A DNA stretch of 64,000 bases from Prunus persica (lineage: Eukaryota; Streptophyta; Magnoliopsida; Rosales; Rosaceae): positions 22,865,701-22,929,700 of the forward strand of contig NC_034010.1 in NCBI RefSeq assembly GCF_000346465.2, read 5' to 3'. Shown here piece after piece: positions 12,264-23,890 of the stretch (position 1 is its first letter; each line of letters begins with the position of its first letter). The position numbers were made by a program, and so were the translations under genes. The notes under the pieces are model-generated. The model was not told the origin of the DNA and did no database searches. It worked only from the letters and a program-made list of their open reading frames with translations.

Positions 12264-14168
12264 ATGTCGTCGGCCGGTATTGCTGCTCTTACACCGGCTC
12301 ATAGTGAGCCCATGTTTTCGCAATCGTGTCTGTCATCAAATGAGTCGATTATGATATTTCTCTCTGTTTCTGGATCAACTACTCCCATGAGTGTTTTGGA
12401 ATCTGACTCTGTTGAGTCAGTTAAGTTTAGGATCCAAACCTATAAAGGGTTTGTTGCTAAGAAGCAGAAGTTAGTTTGTGGAGGTAGGGAACTGGCTAGG
12501 AGCGATTCCATACTCCGGGAATATGGGGTAACAGATGGAAATGTTTTACATTTGGTTCTTAGGCTTTCTGACCTTCAGGAGATCAATGTTCGAACTACTT
12601 GTGGGAAAGAATTTACTTTCCACGTGGGACGTGGTAAAGATGTTGGGTATGTTAAACAAAAGATCGCCAAGAAGAGTAAAGAGTTTGTTGATCTAGAAGA
12701 GCAAGAAGTTGTGTGTGATGGAAAACTACTCGAGGATCAGAGACTTATTGATGACATATGTAAACATAATGATGCTGTCTTACATTTGTTGATTCGGAAG
12801 TCAGCAAAAGTTCGGGCCAAACCAGTTGAGAAGAACTTTGAATTGTCTGTTGTGGCATCACATTTGAATGATGGGAAAAGTTATGAAGTTGATGGAGATA
12901 ATGTGAAGCGACAATATGATGTCGGTGAGCAAGACTTTAGGAGAGGTTATGAAGTTGATGAAGAAGTTGTGCCAAGAAAACCTCCTGACAGGGATTTTTT
13001 GTTCGAGCCTGTCATTGTTAACCCCAAGATTAAATTACCATCCCTGATTTGGGATATGGTTAATGAAACATCTAACGGATTAGATAGTGGGAGTTATCCA
13101 ATCAGGTCCATGGAGGGTACAGGAGGAGCGTATTTTATGCTCGACTCAACAGGGCAAAAGTATGTATCTGTTTTTAAGCCGATTGATGAGGAGCCTATGG
13201 CTCCAAACAATCCGAGGGGGCTTCCATTGTCACTTGATGGGGAAGGATTGAAAAAGGGAACAAGAGTTGGAGAAGGAGCATTCAGGGAAGTTGCAGCTTA
13301 CCTTTTGGATCACCCAAAGGGTGGGCATCGCATGCTGTTTGGTAATGCAAAGGGCTTTGCTGGGGTCCCCCCAACATTTATAGTCAAGTGCTTTCATAGT
13401 GCATTCAACCATCCCGAGGATGCAATTGTCAAGATTGGGTCCTTGCAGAAGTTCATGGAGAACAATGGAAGTTGCGAGGACATGGGCCCTGCCGCTTTCC
13501 CAGTTGAGGAAGTCCATAAAATTTCTGTTTTGGATATTAGATTGGCAAATGCGGATAGGCATGCTGGAAATATTTTGCTGAGCAAGGAGAGTGAAGGTGG
13601 CCAGACTGTGCTGATTCCAATTGATCACGGGTACTGCTTGCCCGAAAGTGTACGTACTGCCTTCGCTTCATTTTTGCTTAACTGAGTGATTTTATGTGTT
13701 TTGTTGCTGTGTTTGACATTTATTTTTGTTTTGTTTATGTGTGTTAATTTGTCTCTGATTTTATTTTTGTTGTTCCTGCAGTTTGAAGACATTACATTTG
13801 ACTGGCTGTACTGGCCACAAGCACGCAAGCCGTATGCCGATGAGGTCATTGATTACATAAAATCACTGGATGCAGAGGAAGATATCGCCCTTTTGAAGTT
13901 CCATGGATGGGACATGCCACCTAAATGTGCTCGAACACTTCGCATTTCAACTATGCTTCTGAAGAAAGGGGTAGAGAGGCGGCTCTCTCCCTTTGCCATA
14001 GGAAGCATAATGTGCAGGAAGACCTTGAACAAGGAATCCATCATTGAGGAGATAGTGCAAGAAGCGGAGGATTCTGTGCTTCCAGATTCAAGCGAAGATG
14101 CTTTTCTTGAGACTATATCCGAAATCATGGATTGTCGCCTTGATGAGATCGCTAGATCACCTTCTTGA
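12264..14168 (+). CDS. PI4KG4: Phosphatidylinositol 4-kinase gamma with two ubiquitin-like domains
   Basis: Two exons, 12264-13649 and 13782-14168, encode 590 aa. The first open frame would run on to a stop in the intron at 13683; splicing at GAAAGT|GTACGT restores HGYCLPES-FEDITFDWLYWPQA. Two ubiquitin-like repeats span about residues 29-105 and 107-180. The PI3/4-kinase-like domain follows: EGTGGAYFML (about 283), SVFKPIDEEP with the ATP-binding lysine, catalytic DIRLANADRHAGN (about 423-435) and IPIDHGYC (about 451). The opening MSSAG and the VLESDSVESVKFRIQ block match Arabidopsis PI4K-gamma-4 (At2g46500). Plant members of this group have shown protein-kinase activity in vitro; lipid-kinase activity is doubtful for several. 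The gene ends facing EMB1703 (convergent). Confidence 0.94.
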
Positions 14169-15444
14169 TGATAATGCTACTGGATCATGTGGTGAACGTA
14201 GGTATATAAGTGTATATGTCATGTGATTGACGTACATATGTTTGTGTGGCAGGCCGACTAGATCTCCTCTTGCCCATACAAACCTTGACTTCTTCAAGAA
14301 TTTCATCTTTGTTTTTTCATTGTAGACCAAAATCCATTTCGTCCTTGTTTTTTCCATTGTAGACCAAAGTCCATTCCGTATTTGTTTTTCCATTGTAGAA
14401 CAAAATCCCTTCTGTTTGACCTGTAGAGGAGGTCATGTTTCGTGATAATTTCTCATGCTTTTGTAATTGCACCTCAAATTTGTATTGATAATAGAAATTT
14501 CATTTGTTAGGTTTGGGATGTTTTTTTTTTTCTGTTCTTTCTAGATACTGCATGTACCTAAAATGTGTATACAGAGACAACCAAATTTTGATAAATGTAC
14601 AACAACAACTAATAGAGCAGTAAATAAGTGTGAATTTGTTGGCCTAAAGGTATTACAGAAATACAATCCGATTGATTTTGGTTTTAGTGAGCCATCAGAT
14701 ATTGTGGAATATATGTTGAATTTTCCTCAAAACTAGTAGAGGGAAAGAAGCAGTGTCTCGAATTTCAGTCCTGCTGGAACTTTTTGGCCAGGAAATAATA
14801 ATTGAATTTCATTTAAGAAACAAAGCCGATGATTCTGCTTGCATGTTGAATAAACTAGAAATTACAGTATTACAAGAACAAAATACAGTAAGGTTGGATA
14901 TTATTCACACATTAAAAAGCAAACATTGAAACTAGTATCTTAAATACAAGGAGTTCAAGGGAATATCAGTTCCCAGTTCCTACGATGAGCTCCCACAATC
15001 CACAGCGCAACTGCACGGATGTGCCTCCAGAATTAATTAGTTTTGTCTGGCTTCCCGGAGAAAGTGACCATGGTGAGGAGCAGGAACCTGTTATGGTACA
15101 CCACAAACCAAATCTTCAACAGCCGCACACAAGCAGGGAATTGAGAGCTAGCTGAACTGCAATCCACCTCCAGCCTTGGGTGAGACAGAATGCAAATGAA
15201 TCAGGGGCAGTAGCGGCTACTCTTTGCTACCACCAAACAGATGCAGTTTCTTGCCACAATGACTCGGCTTAAAAGGTGGCTTGAAAGGTCAATGGCTTGC
15301 ACCAAGTCATGGATCTCCGAATGCTTGCAGAGAGTTTGCCCGGCATTTGCGTAAGAACGTGGAGTACACATCCAGAGCCTCCATTACCATGAACTGGTCA
15401 TATGGTCGATTATCGCTGTCTCTCGGAGTATGTATGAACAAGCA
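14169..15444. other. Convergent 3' UTRs of PI4K-gamma and EMB1703
   Basis: No coding region supported. The first ~350 bp contain three near-repeats of a short block ending CCATTGTAGACCAAA (about 14315-14405) and are probably PI4K-gamma 3' UTR. The sequence from about 14830 to 15444, read on the minus strand, is probably EMB1703 3' UTR. Confidence 0.5.
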
Positions 15445-18400
15445 TCACCTTTCTTTCTTGCTAGGCTTCTTCAGCATCTGCTTTGATCTTTTTCTGCAAT
15501 CAATCAAACAATAAGACGTAAGAAATGTGCCTACGACGAAAATAGAACACAAAGATAAAGCAACGCACACGGACTTTACCTCTTAGCAGGTTTGCCACCG
15601 AATCCAATTGCAGTCTTCATCGTTTGCTTTGATCTTGTTCTGAAATCAAGACAAACCAAGATACAAAACGTGACTACCCCAAAAAAGAATGCAATGATTT
15701 TTGTGCGCCACATGCCAGGTAAATTATGAAACTACCTCTTAGTAGGTTTGCCGCTGAAACCAAATACACCCTTCATCAATGAGCTTATGTCCATAGAACG
15801 CTCCTGCATGATCTTATCATGGTATATTTTGCTCCCGATCTCAGTGATCTGTTCCTCCACTTCTTCCAAAGTTTGGTCCACGTTGAGCTGAACCTCTCCT
15901 TTCCTAATGACAGTTACACCGAAGCCATTTGCTTTGGCTTCCCGAAAAACATCCTTGAGGGGAGATAAGAGACGGTTCAGATAAATACGTCAAGCACCTC
16001 AACAGATCAAGAAAAATTGGACTAAAAACAACTAGATAGAAAGAGCACGATAAACCAGCAGTGAGTAATATATGAAAGTCATAGAGCACCAGATCTTGAG
16101 TCTCTTGACTTAAAAGGAAAAACATTACAGGCCACGTATGTGGAAAGCAAGAATCAGGGATGTTCCACCTAAGTGGCCTCTCTTGGGATATGATAATTTA
16201 CTAAGACCATAAATTGCATGGCAGTTTCCAACAACCGCAACTGAAAAATGATGATCTGCTTGAAAACTTAAATTCCGCATTATTTACCTTAGGTGGCTGG
16301 GCAACAACAAAGGCGTGGCCATTCCCAAACATATCCATTTGAGCCTGGATGATATAACCAAGATTTTTGCAATCATTAGTGTCCTCGAAAGCAATAACAT
16401 GATACGGCTTTGGTTCCAATTCAAGATCTGCAGCCATCTCCAATGAGTAAAATCCTATCCTTTGTTCTTCATTATCAACTGTGTACAACTCGATGCACTG
16501 GGAAATCAAGAGAGAATTAACTATTGGTTGAGTATTTTCTGTATAATCTGGGAAAATATCTAACATAAAACTAAAAATCAAGATGGATGGTTAGAAAACG
16601 AATAGTTGGGGATAAGGATGAGATGTTTGAAACCCAGGACCTCCTGGAACTTTTGATGCCGTGTGTTAGAACCAATAAACTCCAAAAACATAAACTATCA
16701 GGAAAATAACTAACAATGTAAATCAAGCTAAAACAAAATAGCAGAAAAGTCGAAACGCATGTATAGCTTACCAGCACGTAAGGAAGATCTAACCACCACA
16801 AGTAATCTTCTTTCTTATCTTCTGCATATTCACGGTATTTGCTCACTACAGCTTGTGGGCCAAACAATTCCATCTCTCTTTTAAGCTTGCTGAGTTTCTT
16901 TTCCATGAATTTCTTGTTTTTTTCAGGCATTTTGTTCATCAGATCAGCAGCTTCCTGTATTTCTTTTTCTGTGATCCATCGATCCAAACCCTTCCCCATG
17001 TCCCTCATTGTGGCTTTAATTTCTGGGTCGGTCTCTGCATTGTAGGATTCCAAAAACCCCTGGGACCATTTTTTTGTGTGCTGCCAAAACTCCTTCCCTG
17101 ATTTTTTGCCAGCTCTGACAGAACCATCACTCCCTTCTATAACTATCTTTGAATTTCTATTATCCTTCTTATTTGGGTCACTGACTACAGAAGAAGTGGC
17201 AATATTCTCTTGGGATTGGGATTCTGTTGATTTCTGAAGAATGTTCTGCTCATCTTTTTTCACTGAAATCCCATCATTTCCAGCAAAAATGGTGTTGCGC
17301 TGCTCTTGGAAATAATTCAAGAACTCTGGACTCTTTTCTAAAGGGGGACCTTTCCATCGTGGTATAATTTTTTCTGGTGGATCATACAAGCTGATACCCT
17401 CTACATGGAAAGCAAAAGTTTTTATTAGCCCAAGCACTTTGAAATCAGAAATCTCATGTCTATGCAATCATATATTTTTTTTTAAATCTATATCTGCCTC
17501 TATGATGAAAAGTGGATCAATATATATGAGCCTAAGAAAGATTAATTACCTGCACCATAATCGAGATTTTCAATGTTTGAGTGGAGCCACTCGTGCAGTT
17601 TCGACAGCTTTTTATTCTCTTTCTCAACTTTCTTCTCAAGACCCTTGAAGAATGCATCCTTATCTTCAGCATCCATCATATAAAACGGATCCCGCCCTCC
17701 CAACTCATTTTCTTGGACTTGAAGAACAATTTCCCTGAGACTGTCATCTTTCAACCATTCAAGTTCACTGTCATCTTCTTCATTAGACCCAAGCTGTGTC
17801 ATGTCAGAACTCATACTTGATTGTTGATCTCCCTTTTCTCTTGAAACCATGTAATTATCTCTAAAACCAACTCCAATCTTCTTAGCTATAGGTTCAAATT
17901 CATTGAAGTTTTCCTCCATCCAGTTCTCATATTTTACAGATGGCTCTCTAATTGAATCACTGTCATTACTTTCATGATCTAAAGAAACCTGTTGCTTTTG
18001 AACATCCCTGATGTATCTTTTCTCAGTTTCATCAGGTTTATCAATCTTTTTATCCTCAAATTTCTTATCCTTCAGATCACAATGTTCACATGCATTTTCC
18101 ATAGATGGAGAATCTGATGCTCTGTCTGGAACTTCAGGTGCAAATATATTATTAACCATGACCGGTCCCTGACTCACATTGTTGCCAGAGTCTTCATCAC
18201 TTTGTAGCCATACAAGAGCATCACTTCCTGTGACAGGTTCAAACTGGGGCTCTTCATTAAGCTTTATTTTGTCACGGGTTTTAGATAGGTACTCCCTAGC
18301 TTCTTTCACAGACCTTATGACCCTTGGTTTTACTTGGATGGAACCATTTTTGGGCTTGTTGGACTCCCTAAAAGGAGAATCATCTGTTAAGTGTAAATTA

Positions 18401-19995
18401 TGTTCACTGCCTCTTACATCCTGGTTAGTGCTTTGCCTATCATCTGAAACTTCTATATGCGGAATACTAGAAGTTTGAATATCCCCATCCTTAGCACAGT
18501 CTAACTTTTCAAGAGATGCAGTATCACCACTACCCTTAGTTTGTCTGCAATCTCCATTTAAAGGGTTGGTCAGAGTATTTGCTTCCTCTTCTTCATGCTG
18601 TTTGACAACTTTGATTTCATCCAAAATTTCATCATGCACAATTTCATCTGAAAGTTCGTCATTCACAGTTTCATCTGATATTTCATCATTCACAGTCTGA
18701 ATTTCTTTTCTATCCGTACCAACCAAAGAATGTTCTCTACCCTCAATTTCACGCGCTTGCCTGGCCATATTTCTGATTTCCTGAACTTTATCATCAAAAT
18801 CAGTATTTTCGGCAACGATCATGGAAGTTGAAGAATCTTGTAAAGCCAGGTTGCCATTTGTCAAGTTTTCTCTCATAATAGCCTTCATAAGTTCTTGCTT
18901 ATCAATGCTAGGCTTTTTAAAGGGACCCAGTGGCAATTCTGAAGATGCTTGAACAACTTCCACGCTGCCCTTCTCTAACATCTCTTTCTCCTTTCTTGAT
19001 TTTATCTTTCTCCTCATCATTTCCTTCTCCAACTCTGAGTATCGTTCTTCTTTATTTCCAAAAGTGAATAACTTCTTCAATGCCCACAATGCAATGAAAC
19101 CATACAACACCAGTCTCCCAAATCTAGATATATTTGGCAAGAACTCTGGTCGAAAACTAAAACCCTGAATTCCCTTCATAAAACCCGAGTCCTCACCCTC
19201 AACAACAAACTTGGCTACTGAACTATTCCTCGCAATCACATTTTTCCCACTCTCCATCTCTCTAGCCAAACTCTCTGCTTGCAAAATTTTCAAGTTCACC
19301 TCTGCCGAGTCCTCCAATTCCAGTCTCTCAACTCGGCTTCTTCTCAAGATTTCATCCTCATTAACCGAAACCACTTTCACATTACCATCAGAATCTTGAT
19401 TGACAGTAAAAATATGACCAGAACCAATACCCCAATACTCGGTATCTCTCTTATACTGCTCCATCCAACTATCCAATTTACCCAACAAAACAGAATCAAC
19501 AAGGCTTTTTGCATTTGGTTCTTTTACACTACTCGTTTCAGCCACACTACTATCATCAGCAACAACCCCATTACTAAATTCACTCTCTTTCACACTATCA
19601 TAGTTCACTTTCTCTAGGGGACTCTCGGTATCATCAAAATTATTATTCAAAAACTGAAAATCAGAACTTGGGTTTAAAGGAACGGAAATCTGGTTCACCT
19701 TTTGCTCGTCAATGAGCTTCTTCCTCAGCGAATTTCTTCGGCTCATGGGTCGACCAAAGTGTGCTAAAGCTCGAAACTTTGTGCTATGACATGAGAGTAA
19801 ATAGATCGAAAATGATGGGTTTTTGTGGAACCCGAAGCTGGGAATGTTGTATCTACATGGGTTTTTCTTGTTCCAAGACTTGGCGGGAAAATTGGCAGGG
19901 AAAGGTGAATTTAGAGAGAGAATTTTGCGGTTGGTTGGGGTTGAAGAATAAAAAACCTCCATGGATGAAGATAGAGAGGAGGCTACATAGAGCAA
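15445..19995 (-). CDS. EMB1703: EMB1703-like plastid protein, essential for embryo development in Arabidopsis
   Basis: Six exons on the minus strand: 19995-17550, 17400-16772, 16497-16288, 15953-15736, 15639-15580 and 15493-15445. They join in frame to 1203 aa. The N terminus is rich in Ser, Asn and basic residues and looks like a plastid transit peptide (another Met at residue 12). A hydrophobic segment with GRLVLYGFIALWALKKL (about 293-312) may be a membrane helix. A long acidic, low-complexity middle follows. The conserved C-terminal part has DPPEKIIPRWKGPP, EDYLWWLDLPYVL, HVIAFEDTNDCKNLGY and FGNGHAFVVAQPPK. Biochemical function is unknown to me; the name comes from an Arabidopsis embryo-lethal mutant (At3g61780). 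The last three exons end in repeated KPxKR/RSKQ motifs that look like exon duplications. An LTR retrotransposon begins 192 bp upstream of the ATG. Confidence 0.9.
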
Positions 19996-20186
19996 CTCTC
20001 ATTCAGAGCTTTGCGGAGATTTTGGGGAGGTTTTTGAGTATTTTACTCGTCGGTAGTCGATACTCGATAATATATAATCTACCTGTCGTTCCAAGGAGAA
20101 CGACACTATAAAATAAGTCGTTCCAATTACAAAATTTTCACTCAACTACACCCCTAAGATTTTTGGTGTTTTGATAAATCTAGTTC

Positions 20187-20353
20187 TGTTGTAAATAATA
20201 AGGTGGAGCCCACCTCCAATTGGAAGAGGCTTTGCCTACAAAAGGGTTCACACCCTTCCTTTATAAATATACGATGAGAAGAGAAAACATTCCCTACTTT
20301 CCATATCTCAATTTCCTAATTCTCTCTCTTCAATTTCCTCCAGTTTTAGAACA
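20187..20353 (+). repeat. 5' LTR, 167 bp
   Basis: Starts TGTTGTAAATAATAAGG and ends TTTTAGAACA. By eye it differs from the 3' LTR at a single base (CCTTTATAAAT here, CCTTTGTAAAT there). TATAAATATA inside it could act as the element's TATA box; the A-to-G change in the other LTR weakens that box. Confidence 0.95.
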
Positions 20354-20719
20354 CGTTATCAGCACGATTTCTCTATCTCCAAATTCAGAGCCCCAACGCT
20401 CTCTCTCTCTCTGTCACTCTGTCACTCCCTCACAGAGCTGATAGGCCACACAGAGCTTCCTCCTCTGCTCTTCTTCGTCTCTCCCGAGGAGATGAGCTTC
20501 TCTGCCAAGCCTCAAACCTTAACACCCATCTTTTAATCTGGGCCCTCAGTTCCACACCACTTGGGGAGATAGATTGGAACCTTTGCCAGCAAGAGGTGGC
20601 TCCTCCCGAGTTGTCCCTAGCGCAAGGGCAAGTGGCTCTAGCAAACTGTCCAACTCCGACAATGTCGTCTTCACTTACGACGACTCCGCCAACCTCGCCA
20701 CCAAGTTCCGCAGCCAGCA

Positions 20720-21232
20720 GAAGAAGAATACTCTTGTTGGTGACTTCATGCCCAGTGTTAACTTTACAGGGGGCTTGAGGACCTGTGCTTACCTTGATAC
20801 CACTGAACCACAACACGCTAAGATCAAGAACTTTGCCATGGACATCTTGAAAAGAAGCTCCAAGGTTTGGGTACCTGAGCTCACTGCTAACCTCTCCACC
20901 ATGTTTGACACAATAGAAGCAGAAGTGTCCAAGGATGGGAGTGCCAGCTACTTGATCCCACTCCAGAAATTCATTTTCAATTTCCTCACAAAATGCTTAG
21001 CTGGTGTGACACAGCAAGCTCACCCAAGATAGCTGAGTTCGGTTACGCCATGTTGGACCGGTGGCTCGCCCTCCAGCTCCTCCCCACTGTCAAGATTGGT
21101 TTGCTTCAGCCTCTGGAGGAGATTCTCCTCCATTCTTTTGCATACCCATCTTTTCTTGTGAGTGGAGACTGCAACAAGCTTTACCAATTTGTTAAGGAAC
21201 AAGCAGAGATGCCCATGGAAATGATAACTTAA
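20720..21232 (+). pseudogene. Captured CYP74 (hydroperoxide lyase/allene oxide synthase family) fragment, frameshifted
   Basis: Two overlapping frames together give a piece of a CYP74 protein. Frame one to about 21005 has KKNTLVGDFMPSVNFTGG, AYLDTTEPQHAKIKNFAMD and IFNFLTKCLAG. Frame two, from about 21010, has SSPKIAEFGYAMLDRWLA, LQLLPTVKIGLLQPLEEI, LLHSFAYPSFLVSGD and LYQFVKEQAE. One base seems lost in GCTGGTGTGACACAG. These blocks fit the N-terminal half of CYP74, closest from memory to CYP74C. The heme-binding end is absent. The preceding ORF part (20574-20719) does not look like CYP74 and may come from elsewhere. The fragment lies wholly between the LTRs in the element's sense direction, so it is transduplicated host sequence. 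Confidence 0.8.
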
Positions 21233-21659
21233 GTCTAATGGCGGGCCACGCGATAAACACAAGTTGGCTGGACAGCACAGGCACACGATATGTTGTCGAG
21301 TGCGCATGATCGCAGCCCCCACCCACCTGTTCTTAAAAACACCCACCGAAATGATGAGCTTCCTACCATCTTTTCAATTATTATTATTCTATATTATTTA
21401 ATATTAATATTAATGCATGTGCTAATGGCAGGTCAAATGAAAACACAGTGACAAGCGTGATACCTTACAGCAAATTAGCACTAATTTGCAGATGGCCCTG
21501 CTTCTATAATATATATATATATATTATATACTATATTTATTTGTTTTTCTATTACTAACCATTAACAAAAATGGACCTTTGGTAATACTAAACATATTAT
21601 CAGTGGGAGACCGTTACTAATACTAACATTTTTCTTATTTTATTTGGTGGTGGTTTTAA

Positions 21660-22110
21660 CCCCATATTTATTTTATTTACTGTATGGTGTAGGTTTATTA
21701 CCCATACAAGCACCTTTACTTTATCGCAAATTTACTTTTACTTAAGGTATGATGTGGAATTGACCCTCATACTTTATGAAATTTACTTTACTGCACATTT
21801 ATTTTATTTAAAGTGTGGTGCGGGTTTATCGTCCATACAATAGTATTTATTTAAAAGGGTGGCGCGGGTTTATCGCCCATGCCTTTACTTTTATTTAAAA
21901 GTATGGAGCAGAATTAGTGCCCATACAAGCACGTTTACTTTATGAATTTAATTTACCGCACATTTAATTTTATTTAAGGTATGGTGCGGGATTAACGTCC
22001 ATACAGCAAGCAATTTAATTTATGAATTTATTTTACCGCACATTTACATTTATTTAAAGTATGGTGCAGGTTTATCGTCCATACCAGTAATTTATTTACC
22101 AGCAATTTAT
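21660..22110 (+). repeat. Degenerate tandem repeats inside the retrotransposon, array 1
   Basis: At least five irregular repeats built around TATGGTGCGGGTTTATCGYCCATAC, followed by spacers with TTTACTTTATGAATTTA and ACCGCACATTTA. The TATGG...CCATA core is itself a small inverted repeat. Unit length varies, roughly 60-110 bp. No coding function seen. Confidence 0.75.
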
Positions 22111-22129
22111 TTTATGGATTAATTGTGTT

Positions 22130-22720
22130 GTATGATGAGTTTTTACAGTAAGCAGATCAGGACCAGAAGTTCCTTGATCCTCATCATACAATTACATCAG
22201 GACTTGAAGATCCTTGATGATGATATTAATATGAGAGCTGGCAGTCTCTCCGGTACTATTTTTGTAAACATGTTATTGGACTTGAGGGTCCTTGATCCCT
22301 GACATGTAAATAAGGACCTGGGGTTCCTTAATGATGTAATAGTACCGTATTTGTTCATAATGCCGTACACATGGATGATAACTGTACTGGCAAATGTACT
22401 GTACACATGAATAGATACGTATTCATGACTTGATGAATAGTACCGGATATATGAATAGTGACGTATACATAAATATTAACCATTTTGGGTAAACCATCAC
22501 TATTCAAAAAGGAACCTGCAGTTCCTTAAACTCATGGATGAGCAATTAAATGAGATGCCAGAAGTCCCTCAAGATATAGACAATTATGTAAGGGCTTGAA
22601 GTCCAGAAATATGTACAGAAAATTGTAAAAATGTCCATACTATGAGAATATGTGATTTTGGCTTGAGGTTCAAAATCTAACAGTGTTGAGAACCTGAAGT
22701 TCCAACAATTAAATGGACAA
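22130..22720 (+). repeat. Degenerate repeats inside the retrotransposon, array 2
   Basis: Short related blocks of the form GGACTTGARGRTCCTTGATG or GGACCTGGGGTTCCTTAATG recur about every 50-90 bp, interspersed with ATGAATAGTNACGTATAC-type blocks near 22390-22480. A noncoding, possibly structured region of the element. Confidence 0.6.
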
Positions 22721-23338
22721 CCCTTGAGGTATTATTGCAAATTGTGGTACGCCACATATTTCTTTGGCATAAAAAAATGATGAATTTAATAAAGTTCGAT
22801 TCTGTTATAATCGACACCTCAAGTAAGAAATATATTTTGTGAATTCCGGTTGTTAAGAATACACCGTGAAATGGATAATATCAATATAAACCTCAAATGA
22901 TGAATTGAGGCTCCCCACATATTTTGATATATCTGGGCCGGAAGCACATGGATTCAAATATATGAGAAATCCCGAATTTGAGATTGTAGGTATATAGTAG
23001 TTAATGCTCGCTCTTCACTACTATATTGCGATATTATCGTAGCTTTTACTCAATTCATATTTCATGTCCATTTGAAAAGGGCAAATAAATTCTGAGTTTG
23101 TGTTTAGCCCAGGCCAAAAGTTCCGGGCTCCCATACGTTGAAATATGAAATTTGGGAAAGTCGATGTGGTTATTTGAATCTATAAGGCACAAGGTTCCAA
23201 ACCGTCATTTTGACAAGACGTAAAAACCACAGGTGCAAGTTTAAGAATGTGCGCAATTATTATAACAGGAACATACAACAGATAGATTTTTTCCACCTGC
23301 AATAAAGGTGCAGGCCCTGTAAAATCTATAAAATTACA

Positions 23339-23890
23339 TTATGTTCTGGAAACCTCTGAAGGAAGAGGACGGCGCCTCTTAAGCTTAGCCATGAGCCTCT
23401 CGTGGTCTCCCAAAATTCTTTCATTGGAGACCTGCAGCATGTCTAGCCTTCTCAGTGTATCAACAGAGTACGAACTCACCAGTTTCAACAAGGTATTATT
23501 CTCTCCTTTAAGTTTCTCAACCTCCTGTTGAGACTCATGAAGCATTCTTTGGAGAGACGAATTTTCAGTTGTTAACCTCTCAACCTCGTTTGCTCTGGCA
23601 CGCAAACGATCAGCCATGTTAGAAACAGAAGCAGCACTCTGAATGCTAAAAGCCATTGAGTCATCAATAGCCTCTTCCTCAGATCTCCCTGTCAACAACA
23701 TTTCATCCATTGGAATAATGAAATTCCTAGCTACTATGACAGTAGTAGCATCATTCATCATCACAGAATCATTAACTGTGAGATGACGATTTTGGGATAC
23801 AAAGGATGGACGCCAAACTTTGGCATCATTGGTAGTTGTGGGAGTATCATTTAAATTGAAATAATTTGGGCAGGAAGAAGAGGAAGCCAT
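23339..23890 (-). CDS. Intact antisense ORF in the retrotransposon: 183-aa coiled-coil protein
   Basis: This is the only long clean ORF of the element and runs opposite to the LTR direction. It starts MASSSSCPNYFNLNDTP and ends RRRPLPSEVSRT. Residues about 85-150 form a heptad-like coiled coil (ADRLRARANEVERLT, SLQRMLHESQQEVEKLKGEN) followed by a basic stretch, KLKRRRP. No enzyme motif is seen. A possible TATA (TATAGATA on the minus strand, about 23992-24000) lies ~105 bp upstream of the ATG. Retention of 183 open codons in an element that has lost gag and pol hints at selection. It could be a repurposed gag, a captured host coiled-coil gene, or an additional ORF with a packaging or regulatory role; no function can be assigned. 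Confidence 0.6.
   Translation of the reverse strand: MASSSSCPNYFNLNDTPTTTNDAKVWRPSFVSQNRHLTVNDSVMMNDATTVIVARNFIIPMDEMLLTGRSEEEAIDDSMAFSIQSAASVSNMADRLRARANEVERLTTENSSLQRMLHESQQEVEKLKGENNTLLKLVSSYSVDTLRRLDMLQVSNERILGDHERLMAKLKRRRPLPSEVSRT

Noticed and set aside
13650..13781. Open frame continuing past GAAAGT at the PI4K-gamma exon 1 end, and a frame starting at 13686
   Set aside because: The segment is an intron: GT...AG, and splicing restores the conserved HGYCLPES-FEDITFDW sequence.
16571..16771. C-terminal extension of the ORF covering EMB1703 exon 2
   Set aside because: It is intron sequence; the conserved protein continues in the exon at 16497-16288.
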